In this document: positions 12,653 through 26,800 of the stretch, piece after piece
Layout of the letters: the number at the start of each line of letters is the position of its first letter
How positions within the stretch are numbered: position 1 is the stretch's first letter
Assembly: GCA_029204225.1 (NCBI GenBank)
Contig: CM055107.1
Span: forward strand, 17,270,809 to 17,334,808
Reading direction: 5' to 3'
DNA from: Diphasiastrum complanatum
Taxonomy: Eukaryota > Streptophyta > Lycopodiopsida > Lycopodiales > Lycopodiaceae
Length of the DNA stretch: 64,000 nt
Made by a program: the position numbers and the translations under genes
Notes under the pieces: model-generated
What the model was told of the DNA's origin: nothing
What the model saw: only the letters and a program-made list of their open reading frames with translations
Database searches by the model: none

Positions 12653-15600
12653 AAGAAAGAAAGCTTTATTAATGTCTTTTCCATGCCAAAAGGCATATAA
12701 GACAAAATAAGTACATGTCAAGTATGTGGTAACAAGGAGAGCGTTTAAAGCGTCTCCAATGCTGTAATAAAGAAAAAACATCTGGTACAGGCTAAGATAA
12801 ATACATAAATGAAAAAGCATGTGCATGAAAATCATATGTATCTATGTCAAGAAGTCAGGACTGTGCTGATGCTGTAGAAGGATGTGATGCGAGCTGTAAG
12901 TAAGCGTTGGAGCATGCTGGCGTCGTCGATGAGTATGAGCATATGTAGTGCATCTCTGCCTAGGAGGCCTGGTGGGACGTGTAACTCTCATGGTCGCCTG
13001 AGGCTGGGTGATGCGTCGCCTCTGCGTCCTGGGTCTGGGAATGTCGTCGCAATCGCTGTCAGTCATGTCTGCATCAGAACGCGATCTCCTGCGTGAGAAG
13101 AAGGATGTAATATGGGACTGTGTGTCTGGGTAAGTATGTTGAACTGCCTGACATAGGTCCTGTCGTAAGAGGGACATCTCACGTAGCATAAGTGCCACAC
13201 AACGGGGGTCCTCGTATGAGATAAGGGACCGCATTGTAACATGTGTCTGACGAAAAAGGCAATGATATTGCCCTCTGATCTCATAGTAAACTGGACATGT
13301 GAATAGGAAGTGCTCCTCTGACTCGACCATAGCTAATGAGCACAACTGGCAAATCCGCTCCTCTTGCGGGGTGCACTGGAAGCGTCCAGTCTCAATAGCC
13401 AACTGATGTGAAGATACTTGAAACTGGCCCAACAGAAACCGAAGCCCGTGAGATAGTCCTGAGGTGAGGTAGTGTGGCAAAACTGGAAGTCCTGCTGTGT
13501 ATAGCTCCAGAAAGTGTGTCCTGTAATAGTCGGGTTTGACCCCGAGCTGCCCCTGCCATGTCCTTCTCAGATATGCTCTATAAAGAAAGCGTCTGATGTA
13601 CTCATGGGTGCCTGATGGAAGGTCTGTGATAGATATGCCAAGTGTGTCCAGTAGCTGGGAGGCCTGAGAGAACCTATGATAGTCGATGTCCCTTGGTCAT
13701 AAAGGTGTCATGATGAAGCAAGTGCCATCTCTATGTATCTCTGCTCATCTGTGGGTCACATCATGGTACGCTGGATATGTAGCATGATGATTTGCAAGAC
13801 CCAGCTATGGAGTATCTTAACTTCAATACTAGATCAACTATGAAAGCTTGAGAAACATAGCTATGGAAAACATCACATACAAGGAGAATTGCATACTCTC
13901 CACTGAAGCAAGCTGGTCCATTAGGTCCTTGACCTTTGTGATATGATCACCAATTGTTGCGCCCGCTTCCATCTTGAGAGTACGTAACCTAGTTTTGCAA
14001 ATACACCAGCTTGGCTGAATCCACTATTTCAAACATAGACTTCAGAATAGTCCAAGCATCCGCTGCATCCCTTGCATTGCAAATGTGAGGAATAATATTG
14101 TCCTTGACAGAAGTATTGATTATCCTATGAGCTTTCTGTCTCCTGTTCATGTAGTCCTTCAATTCAGGATCAGTTGTTGGTACAGGCTCTGTACCTGCCA
14201 TCACCTCCCAGCAATTCTTGTCCATCAAGATATTAGCCATCTTGAACTTCCACACTCTGTAGTTTGTGCCATCTAGTTTGCTGGATTCACCCAACAAACT
14301 CTCCCCAAGACTAGCCATGCTATAATCTGTGCTCAAACGGAAGCTCAACCTAAAAAAGATCAGAAAAGAAACAACTTCCAGCAACTAGGGTTTGACCCCA
14401 AACTAGGGTATGTAGCCACTTCAAGGCAACCCTTCAGCTCCTGCTTTTGTCTTTGCCACTTGGTATGGCCTCACTAGCACAAGCACTAGGCCCCACTGGA
14501 AATGAAACTAGAAGTCCCTACAGAAAGTGCGCCCTACTTTTGTGTAAGCTCCTCCAGAAAGACTCCCTAAAACTTAGCCAGATTTAGAAAGTTTTGGATT
14601 ATCCTACTCCCCTCGCCAATAGCTCTCCAGCAGTGCAAGACTCAACTTGATCTGACACCTGTAGATCAAAAGCTCCCTCTTTCAAGATTGAGGTGCTTGT
14701 AGAAGATGAGAATCTTCTCAAGAATCTAAGCACTGAAGTTTCTCTCACTCACAGACTCACAGGCTAGACAACCTGCTCTGATACCATGATGATTTGCAAG
14801 ACCCAGCTATTCGAGTATCTTAACTTCAATACTAGATCAACTATGAAAGCTTGAGAAACATAGCTATGAGAATCGCATAAGCACCTCACAAACTCAAAAG
14901 TTAGAAGAAGAAATGAATTGCTAGAGAGAGAGAGAGGAGGGTGTGGGTCATCCAAATCCCTTGGCCAAGTGGGCCACTTGCACTAATTTACTCAACTTAC
15001 AAAAGGGGGGTCTCATGTATTTAATTAAAACATGCCCCATGAGTTATGTACAACTTACAACCTAACTAGTGCTTAGCCAAAGGGGTAAAATAGGCATGCG
15101 TGGCCCTTCTCAAGTCTGGCGAACTGTAGATCCTGTCGTAATAGAAACATCTCTCGGATCTTAAGTGCAACATAGCGTGGATCCTCATAGGTAACAAGTG
15201 AACGCAAAGTAACTAGTGTATCCCTGAGCAAGCAATAGTATCTCCCACGAATTTCATAATAAGCTGGGCAAATGAAAATAAAATGCTCCTCAGTCTCTAC
15301 TGCACCTAGGAAACATAGCTGGCAGATCCTGTCCTCTCGTGGAGTACCCTGAAACCGACCAATCTCAATCTCAAGCTGGTGTGAAGAGACACGGAGCTGA
15401 CCCGATATGAATCTGAGACCATGTGATAATCTAGATCGTAGGTAAAGTGGTAGAAGTGGGGACCCTGATACATCTGTCTCCAAAACTCAAGAGGTCTAGG
15501 GGAAATGGAAATAGGTGTATCGGTATCAATGGTATATAATGCAGTGGCATACTCAGTCCAAATGCGCAAGAAATCAAGGAGCGGAGGTGGAGCACGGGGA

Positions 15601-16991
15601 ATGAACTCATGCCAGAATGCCCCTATGGAAGAACTATAGAGAAGACCAATAAGTCGTCGCTCTTCCAGACTATCATATGCCCGTTTCTTACGACGAAGTA
15701 AGCGGGTAAAGAAACGACGAGTGGGTTGCAAGAGATGAGGGGTGTGTATGCGAGCATGTGTGACAAGGTGATGCTTGGGAACGACACTCATCGTCATACC
15801 AAGGTGGGCGCATTGGTCTAGGATTGTTGTTCTTTTTGTTGTGATGGGGTCTAGAAGGGAAGGAAGCAGCGGTAGCCGTATGGAGTGCTGTGGTAAGGAA
15901 GGAAGCTTGCTCTTCAAGTGGGCTATGATGTGGAAATGTGGAGCAATGGGGAGAGCGAATGCTGATAGGTAGGTGCAAGTGAATGGTCAAAGATGTATTT
16001 GGGTGCACGAGATAAAGGTGGAGGTGAGAATTGTCGAGGCAAAGAAATAGTACCAAGACTAAAGGAAAGGAAGGAACGATCAGAAAGAGTGGTAGGAGAG
16101 ATACAAAAATTATGGATGAGTGAGATGGTTGATGGTGATCCCATAAGGTAATCAACAACACTATGGCCGCCACTGTGGGGATGGCAGGTATATTTGCCCG
16201 AGTCGGGCCAACAAGTTAAACCATTAAGAATGTCCAACTCATGAGCTTCTCCTAATTGCAGCAAGTATTCTCCATAAGTGGTAATGGGGCCCAAAATGTC
16301 CTCAGAAATCCTAGTAACACACAAGTCATCTCCATCAAGGGCATGTATACGAAGCTGGTCCATAGAATCATAAAAATCAGTCTGCCGTGAAGCTGTCTTG
16401 GCATTAAAGTCACCAGTGAGAAAAATGTAACCTTGCTCTGCATATCTAATAATATATGTAGAAAGATCAATGTACCCTCTACAAAGGAAGAAGATACTGG
16501 AGGGAAATAACAAGCGGCAACAAAGATGTCTCTTTCAAAGCCAATGCTATACCCGTCAATGCGGAACCAAATGTACCGTGAGTGTTCATCATGGCTGATG
16601 AACTCACAAATAGGATGCAGTGACTCCCTATATAGGCAAGTGACCCCACCAAAACCTCTCCCACTAGCAGATCTCATCTCCTGTCGATAGACCAAGTCCC
16701 ATCTGTATCTTGGAAAAGTCGGTAAACCTCTCTCCCGACTCTCATGAGTCTCCATGAAAAGTAATAAATCTCTCTCACCAATGAATTCAAGTAGATCACC
16801 AACAATGGATGATGAGTGTATGCCATTACAATTCCAAACTCCACATTTGCAAGCGGCGTGGTTGGGGCCCCAGTATGCTCCCAATACCGGGCGCCCCAAT
16901 TCCTTATTTCTCAGCATCCTTGGACACATTGTCAATGTATCGGATTCGACCATCCCTGTAGATAACACGTCTGCCAGTCGCTCTAGCTTCT

Positions 16992-17059
<68 letters not shown>

Positions 17060-20000
17060 TTATTGGAATTTCTATGAATAATACTGGTTTTGCAACGAGA
17101 GAAGAAAAAAGAAAAAAAGGAGGGGTGGGAGGGACTAGGGAGCTAGCTGGTAAGTTATCTAGTGAGTGATTCAGCTAGCATCTAGTAAAAGGGGGAAATT
17201 GAAATGACATGAAATGAATGTTTATTGAAGTCCAATGGAGACCTAACAAAATCAACGGGACCATAACAGATTTGTAATTGACGTTAATACTTATTTTGCT
17301 ATTATTGGGCACTTAAAGGTAGGATGCAGCCCTAGCCCTACTATTGCATACTACTTGATCTATAAATTGACAGTCTTCCCTATCTATTTGTTTTCAATTT
17401 TCATGCTTTGTTTGTAACTATGCCGTTGGTAATTGATTATAACAGGTTGGAAAGGATGGATATGCGACATTAATTCATGATGCAATGGAAACTGCGGGTG
17501 TGAGACTTGATTATCTTAATAAAGTTGAGGCTCCAACAGGGCATGCTGTCGTGATGCTGCAGCCGGGAGGTCAAAATTCTATCATAGTGGTTGCTGGTGC
17601 TAACAACTGCTGGCCTCACCCAGAAAATGGTTCAAAGCAGCTACACGTTGCAGTAGAACAGCTGATTCAACGGGCAGGTGCTGTTCTATTACAAAGGGAG
17701 ATACCAGACTCTGTCAATATTGAAGCTGCCAGGGTATTCATTTTCAAGTTTCTCCAATTTAGTTTAGATGGTAACTTCATGCTTCAAAATCGAATAACTT
17801 CAACAACCCCCCAAGGGCTCTACAATTTGTGAATTTATTGCTGTGGCCATGTATCTAAAATGAAGATCACCTTAGAAGCTCGGGTCTTCATATAGTACGG
17901 TAAACCCTAGCACATGTCGATTAGATTAATCCACAAACCTATATGGATACATTACACAAATTTAAGCCATATGTATAAAGTCTTTGAGTTATTATACTTG
18001 AGTGCCACAATTAACCTCCAGAAATGGCATAAGCTCATCTTGCTATATGAAAAGTTCATTTTGGGATGCCTTTATTATTCTTTAAATAAGTATCTCTGAG
18101 TCATTTTAAAGTGTAGGATTGCACATTGAACTTGTTACTAGCTTACTCTTTACTTCAAAAGGGAGTGAAAAGTCGCTCCATATCATTTAAATAATAGCCC
18201 TAACTGTCTTTAGGATGGTACAAATTCTACGGACCTTATTTTGGCTAGTCAGATCTTTGGATCCTATGGAATTTCTTTGATGTTTCTGAAAGCCTAAGAT
18301 GATGAAAATCAAAAAGAATTTATGGTAGTTTTGTTTCTTACTTCCTTTTGTTGTTCTACTTTGCAATGTTTACATATGTTGTCAATATAACACGAGAGAT
18401 ATTGTAAGTTCTTGAATTTATGCCATTTTTTTCTATTAAGAAAGATTTCCAGTAAGTGTACTTCAATAGAATGTTTAAGACTAAGGAGCGAAGCAACAAA
18501 CTCTTAGCCTTGAAGCCTTGCATGACACATTTATCCATCCATATTTCGGTTGTTGCAGATTATGATTGAAACATTTTCTTTTTGCAAAGTGCTTCAAGTT
18601 TGCTAGCAGCTCAATGTTTGATTTTGTAGGAAAACATTCCTTGTTTTTACTATATCCAGCACTTAATCCAACATCTTACATTTAGTCTTCTTGTCAAAAT
18701 CAATTGTAAATTCTCAAACACTATTCTCTTGGTGTCTGTTTTTGGACTACCTTATTTTCTTTTTAATATCATGTGAACGCTCTTTTTTCTATAATGGTTG
18801 CAAATATATTTCCATCATTTTAGTTTGAATCTTTTACCGCTTGTGAATTATGATTATTCTTTTTATTTGAACTTTTAAAAATTGATCTTGGCTTGTTGTA
18901 GGGTGAAAGTCATGAACTGGTCTGTCTTAAGCTATTGTGGGAGTTTCGTGATTTGCGAATCGCTGTTTTTTTTTAACACAAAAAAAATCACAAAAAAATA
19001 AAAAATTCTAAATTCGCGATTTGCTGCAGCGAATCGCGACTCGCAGAATTGTGATTTGCGAATCGCAATACCCTGAGAATTGTGATTTGCTGCAACTATT
19101 AGAAACATAAAATGCTAGAAGTTTGCATTGTCAAAATCTTCTAGTTCGACACCATATTGGTTCTATGATGCTTACGTTTGGTATTGTGGTTATTCGACTT
19201 GCCACTTTAAGCTTTAGTTGCTCACCAAGTTCAAAGGATGGTCTAGCTAACAATTTACTTCAACTCCAGTCATAGTCAAATTGCCCACTGACACTGAATT
19301 CCACTGAGGTAAGTACGAGTTAGTACATAACACTAGGCCGATGGTAGAGAAAGACACTGGATGGGGTTGTCTGACTTGCATGGCCTCTTCTATTTTGGTG
19401 CTCACTGATGGGGTTTTTGCACCCTTCACTACAGTATAAGTAGGAGTTGAGACTTTGATTTAGAGGCTTATGATTTGACTGCTTATAGTTCTTTGTAGGA
19501 GACTCATTGTTCATTCTTGTAGGGGATAAACTATTGACTATGTTTAATGTTCTTTTAGTATTCTTAGTTAGAGGATGCTACTTGCTTCATCTCTTGTGGT
19601 TTATCGTTCTCATGTAATGCCAAATTTGTGAATTATTTCATATTATGTGGATAAGTGATTTTTTAGCACGATTCTCATTTGTATTATGGTCAATTTTCCA
19701 TTTCCTTCATCTACGAGTTGTGTTTGATGGTCTCTTCTTGGCCTAAGCTTTTCCCTCTAATTGGCGATTTTCCAAAAAGCTTCTCATTAGATCTTGTTGT
19801 CCTTATAAGGTTTATGAGATCTCACAAGTCTCTTTTGTCATACCTTGGCGATTGTCTAGGAAAGGTTGCGTTTGCTGTTTCTCTCGAGCTTTCATTTCTA
19901 TTGTCCTTGCCAAGGACTTGTACGTGCAAGTTTGGTGGATCTCTACTACATGTTGCCTATTTTATCCATGCATACCGTGACTCATTTTCTATTCTTGCAA

Positions 20001-21028
20001 AATCTTCATTTAAGAAGTTTAACCATATGCAACAGCGATCCAAAATGAGCGTTCCGGATTGTTTGCATTTCGGAGAGCAGATCGCTGCTTGGAATGCATT
20101 TTAAAAATTTATTTTTGAACTAAAAAGAAAATTCACCTAAAAGTCAGAACTTAGGCATTTAACAACAAAATTAAGCACTAGAACATTACACCCCTTGCCC
20201 TTTATAGAAACAATTTTTTTTCAAAAACCACAAAATAAAATAAAATTTAGGGCACTTTTCTATAAACCCTAATTGGATTTCCTTGGAACTCGACCCGGAT
20301 TGTGGGCTACATCTATGGAAGGTATTTAGGTTTGCCATGTTTCACTTGATTTTGAGTCCTTGTATGGCCATCTTTTTGTCTTTGAGAAACAACTATTACA
20401 TTTCCATTCATATAGGGCTTAGGGCAGGCCTAGTACAGGTGCACGACCTTGTACAGATCCAAGGCCTAGCTTTCAGGTGCAAGCTCAAGGAGATCCACCT
20501 CTTTATACATAGTCCAGGTGGGGTCATCTCTGACCATAGGAGTCACACATGACCAACGACCCGCATCAGTTGTGCACATTGACGCGGGTCCAGAACAAAT
20601 GATTACCTTGCGCCAGTAAGACATGGCATGTGGCACCCAAAAGACCTATAGCTCCAAACTAGCATTCCCATAAATAAGATCGTCACCTCAGGTAACCTGT
20701 TGCGTGCCCTTAGGGGTACGTAACACATCTGAGTTAGGATCAATTCGTAATCTCCTACGAGAGGAAGGATGTGATTTGGATTTGTGTATCAGACTGATTC
20801 GACTGAAGCGGCTGAAAAGCCTGTCGTAGTAGTAACATCTCTCTGATCATGAGTGCAACACAGTGTGGATTCTCATATGCTATAATGGACCTCAATGTGA
20901 TAGGTGCGTCTCGAAAAAGACTCCCTTTGATCTCATAGTATACAGAACATCTGAATAAGAAATGCTCCTCAGACTCTAACCCGGATAATGAACACATCTG
21001 GCAAATCTGCTCCTCCAGTGGGGTACCT

Positions 21029-21094
<66 letters not shown>

Positions 21095-21596
21095 GAATAG
21101 AATAATGTCTACAGAGTGCCCTTGGGCACATAAGACAAAGAACTCTGGATCTAGATGGTCGAGGAAGACGTTGGAGCTTCGGTCGTCGAACTGGAATGTG
21201 AATCTCACTGTTTGAAGTATCCTTCCTAACTCTTTTCTGAAAGAAAACTGTAATATGTGGCTTGTTGTGGTCAACATTTTGATCATCCGACAGAAGAGAA
21301 GATCTCAAGATAACATCTCTCGTAATAGCAAACCAACACATCTCGCATCTGGATAGGCAAAGAAGGAACCAAGTGTGAGTGGAATATCCTGATAGAAACA
21401 ATGGTATCTACCTATGATCTCATAGTAAGCTGGACATCTGAAAATAAAGTGAAACTCATCCTCAACCTCCTGTAGTGTACAGCACTGACAGATCCGTAAG
21501 GGTCGTGGTGTGTATCTGCCTGTCTCTGTAGCGGGCTGATGAGAAGAGACTCGAAGCTGACCAATGCGGTAGCGTAGGCCAAAAGACAGCGCCTGG

Positions 21597-21666
<70 letters not shown>

Positions 21667-23777
21667 CATTAATGTCTTTTCCATGCCAAAAGGCATGTAA
21701 GACAAATGAGTACATGTCAAGTATGTGATACAAACGTCTCCCAAACAGTAATAGAAAAAAAACTAGGTATATATAGTAAAATCAAACTAGAGTGCATCTA
21801 GAGACTAGCATATGACTGAAAATGTAGACATAATAGAAATGGTAACATGCCCTCATCAAGTCTTGTTGGTACTGAAGAACATCAATTTTCTTTTTTTGTG
21901 TTTCGGGAAACCCTAGTGGGAATTCCTGGATCACGATCCATGATTCAGATCGTGTTTCAGATCACGTTCTGGAACGTGTGATCCACCATATATTGCATTG
22001 CACTCCCCTGAGTCCTCTCTAATACTGGTAACGTGTTTTGTGTTCTCATGAGTCACGACTTGGAATTCCAATTTTTTCTTGTCATAGAAGGGTATTGGGT
22101 TGGGACTCGAAGGCACTTTCTCCTACATTCAAAAATCAAAGTTCAAATCTTCATCTTTCTTGGGTGCCACAATTGTTTTGCAAAGTTGCAACAGATCATT
22201 GCAATTTGCTTTAAGAAAAGAAGCACAATATTCACTATGGAAGCTGCAAAAGCATTGTCAATATGCTTAATAATTCAGTGGAGAACATTGACAATTCCGA
22301 TATTCAGTCACAAACACTGATAAAATCAATTCAATATGTGCTAGTAGCCTAGGTAAGATCTTGACTACATCGATTTACACTACTCTAAGCTAAGAAGCCT
22401 AAGCTCTGTTAGGGCTACAATCTACCCTGGGCCCTAATACTAATGAAAGGTCCAATACATGTTGGGTCCTTAGGGCCCAAGTCATAAGGTCCACTACTAA
22501 TTGAATGAAATAACATGGGCCCAAATACTAGCACGGGATCTTGAATATTACTGAAGTGCTGTTAAGAAAATCATTGCACCATAGGTCCAAGCAGTTGAAA
22601 TGTTTGTAACTGTAGTAGTCTGTGTATAATGCTTCTTCAGTGGATATTGGGTTTACAATCTATAAATTTTCTTTATTCATAGGCATACTCTTGCTTTCCA
22701 GGAACATTCTATTCACACGTTTTGTAGTTAAGTTATACCTGATTAGCATCCCTAAAGAGCATTTTGTGCATTATGATACCGTAGAATATATTTTGACAAA
22801 AGTTTTCTAGTTTGTGCGAAGCTCTTCAAGGAAGTCATGGCTTATATTCCTCAAAGCTAGAGATTTTCTAGGTATATCAAAGAAGCAGCTCCTAAAACTT
22901 CGCTTGAGGATTATTGGTTCTGCTTTTGCAGATTGCTCGAAAGGAAAATGTTCCCGTTATCATGGATGCAGGTGGAACTGATGCTCCTTTCCCTGAAGAA
23001 CTTCTTGAGTGCATTACAGTTTTGAGCCCCAATGAGACGGAGCTGGCACGATTAACAATGATGCCAACTGAAACAACGGAGCAGGTCATTCTTGCTGCAG
23101 ACAAGTGCTTGGAAATGGTATATCCCTGGCTTTTACCTCTGTTTTGCAACTATACAATTTTGTTAAACTTTTATCCTCGTAACCATCATGTGCCACACAT
23201 ATTGGAGGCTGTCACCCATTTGTCCTAGAAGCTGCCTTCTTGGATAATTCAATGCCTCTCTATTGCAACTTGTAAGGATAAGATTTGGTGAATAATGGCT
23301 AAATACAACTGATCTGTTATCTATTATGCAAAATTTTGCAGGGTGTTGAAGAGGTCTTGGTAAAGCTTGGAGAACATGGTTCAGTTCTTGTAAGGAGAGG
23401 TAGACCTCCAATTTTCCAAGCTGCAATTCTTGCTCCAGTGGTAATTGATACGACAGGGGCTGGAGATACTTTTACTGCAGCATTTGCAGTAGCTCTTGTC
23501 GAAGGAAAGGTGCCGGCTGATGCACTACAATTTGCAAGTATGGTTCTCTCTGTCTGTGGCTTCGTCTATTACGATAAAGCGATAATGTAAATGGACATCT
23601 TAGTAGTTGTTTTCAATCAAGAACTCAGAGCCTATTGGGCCTTATGAAATCTCATCCGAGCGGGATTGCTGAGGATCAGTCGGAACGTTTTTTTTTAATT
23701 AAAGGAAACGTTCCGACACTTGCTGGCTGCGATCTATCTGATAGGAGTTGTGAGCTTCCAGAATCGGTGTTACAGCT

Positions 23778-23828
<51 letters not shown>

Positions 23829-26800
23829 ATTAACGTCTATAATAGCCCCCGAGGGTGCATTAGACCAGAAAAATCTGTACAATGTGTTGGGAGCTTAGTC
23901 CATGAGCGGACAAGTGAAAAAACAGGAAATGAAAACATGATAGAGCCGCTCGTCCTGTCTCTATAAGCAACTGATGTGAGGAGACTCTAAGCTGGCCGAT
24001 GCGATATCGCAATGCATGAGAAAGAGGCTGTGAAAGGTACTGTGGGAGTACTGGCAATCCCGAGGAGTCCAGATGAAGAAAGCGTGTCTGGTAATAAGGC
24101 TGGCGGACAACCCTAGTAGGAAAGGAAGACCAATGGTGTTGCATGTCTCTGCGGTGCAGGTATCGCCGGATATAGTCGTGAGTACCACAAGGAAGATCGT
24201 CAACGGAGACACCAAAGGCCTGCAGAAGACGAGTGGCTGCCGCATACCAGAAATAAGGAACATCTCGAGAAGCCAGGGAGCGGGAGGACGTAAGAGCAGC
24301 CACAACATATCCGTCAGGTGAAATGACAGATAGCTCCTGAACTCTCTGAATGAAAAGAATGATGCGGAAGAGCGCATCCAGAAGAATGAGTGGAGCAGCA
24401 AACTCCGCGCAGAGGATGCCATGCGGTGTAGAGGACTTAGCCTTGATCATCCTAGCAAGCATAAGTGCCTGAATGTGTGTAATAGCAGGCCAATCGTCCG
24501 TAGAAAGTCCTGGAAGCCATGTCTCGGAGCCATACGTAACAATAGGAGTGACCAGTGTATCAAAGAGATGGCAACGAGCACGCGGGTCATGTATGTGGTG
24601 CAATGAACAGCCTCTCTCCATCTGGACCAGTGCAGCATGACCCAGCCTGACACGAGATATGGATGTCTGGCGAAAATGTAACTGTGAAGCAGTGAAGAGA
24701 ATTCCAGGATACGTGTAGGAAGAGACAACCTCCACAGGTGCAGAGTCGTAGAAGAATCTGAAACCACGCATAGTAGGTATGTTGGTGTGACAAACCATGA
24801 TCTTCGTCTTGGCCAAGTTGACCTGGAGTTCCCATGTGCTACAAAATTTGTGCAAAGCATCGAGGTGTCTCTGAGGCCCCTCACGGGTGGGAGAAAGTAG
24901 CACGACATCATCAGCATAAAGTAAAATAGCTGTAAGAAAGACATGGTAGGCTGGCAGAGAAAAGTATGGATGCCCACAACCCGGGCCAGACAATGCCGCC
25001 ACACTGAAATCTAAGAAACATGAATAAAGTGCCCCCAACCCGGGCCAGGTAAAGAAGCTATCTACGAGGCCTAGGCGGCCGTGTAGGAATGTTGATCTTG
25101 CATCAGACTTAGAATGATGAATCTGTTGAAAGAAGTCCGTGATAGCAGACTGGCATGGAGCAGGCACAGTAGGCAACGACGGGGAAAGCAAGGAGTCTCG
25201 CAGGAGCAGCATCTCATCAGACCCAGGCAATGCTGATTCGGGTAGTGCATGAATGATCGTAGTGAATGTGGCCCATCCCTGTACAGGCAATAGAACTAAG
25301 ATCTCCAAAATAGTACAACCCCCCTGCAAGAAGCCCAAGACTCAAAATGATCAAAGCTACTAAATGACCAGCCTTAGTGGCTATTTATAATGGACAAAAC
25401 CTATCTCCCTTCAAATAGAATTGGAGGGAAGGTGAAATTCAAAAATTAGGGCCAAAATTAGAAAACCATGTAAATGGTGTTTCTAGGCCTATCCCATGTA
25501 ATATAACCGCGTGTCCAAAAATACTGTCAAAATATAGAGAAGGATGGACTATAATAATGTATGTCCATGACATCGCTCTGGTTATATAAGTAAATAATCA
25601 AATATAACACTTGGATTAAGAGTAAGATTCGTAATGTTTCTCACATCTCCACCACCGGGGGCCCATGTATTGTATACACCTCCCAGTCCTTCAGTCGAAG
25701 TCATGGACCCTCTCCCATGTTTAAAAAATAGCGTTTCAAAGATGACTCTATGATGAAAGAAACACTGCATGGACAGTCTCACCAAAAAGAAAGATTAATG
25801 CAAGAGATTTTAGCAAGTCATCTCCTTGGACCACACGCTTGAGGCCTCTGCTGGTAGTGGCCTTGGATCTAGACGGTTTCCTATCCCATGTCCGAACGGT
25901 ACAATCTTTCTGAGATGTTCTATGATAACAGAAATTGCCATATGGGCACATTCTTACCAGAAATAGCAAGGTGGGATTTTTGCTACCTGAAGTACAGCTC
26001 TTTCAGAATGACACTTATGAGCATGAGGTCTGTAATCATTGCAACCTTTAGGTTTAGATTATTTTTGACCAAGGGAAGGCAATGACATGCAGTTGTCCTT
26101 GGAATTTAAATTGCTGCTTTTCTGCTCTTTAGTGCCAGTCTTCATGTCATGCCTGAGTCTGCAGTTCACCTCCAGAGAAGTGATAGAAACTCAGCAAATT
26201 GTTCTCTGTTTGAACATACGAAAGCTAATGTGGATGCACCTACTATTGGGGTCCGATGACATGAGTAGGGATGCATGCCATAGCATATAATCCTTGCTAT
26301 GCATAAAGTTTATGATATAAGACTTTGTGGGTGGATCCAGAGAAATTGCACATCTTTTATGTTTTCTGGTATCATACTAAACTTAAACATTGATGTGGAT
26401 CCAGAATCTTCATTTGACTTTTTTGTTGCTAATTGTTAATTAGTGAAGCATAGAGTGTCCATTTGGCCAGAGCCCAGATTGCCAATTATTGTTTTCCTAT
26501 GGCACTTGAGGATGTATTTGTATTCGCATGGAAATGTAAGTGCATAGCCCTGTGCTGACCAATACACAGACTTCTAAGCAATATCATTCCACGTAGAAGT
26601 TCTTACCTCCAATTTCATTCAGTTGGTTTTCTTCCAATGCCAGGACTCATTGTAGGAGCTGCTTTTCATGCTAAAACTTTCCTGCTGCATCTTGACAGTT
26701 TCTTTATTTGGCTTAACTGCTGTATATGGTAGTCTTAGGATGCATTTTGTACAGCTTGCGTGTTTATATTATAACAGGTCAATTAAGAAAACTGTGGTGG

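Noticed and set aside
19679-20104. 142-codon open frame in ribokinase intron 2
   Set aside because: Low-complexity hydrophobic translation, no domain, no splice context.
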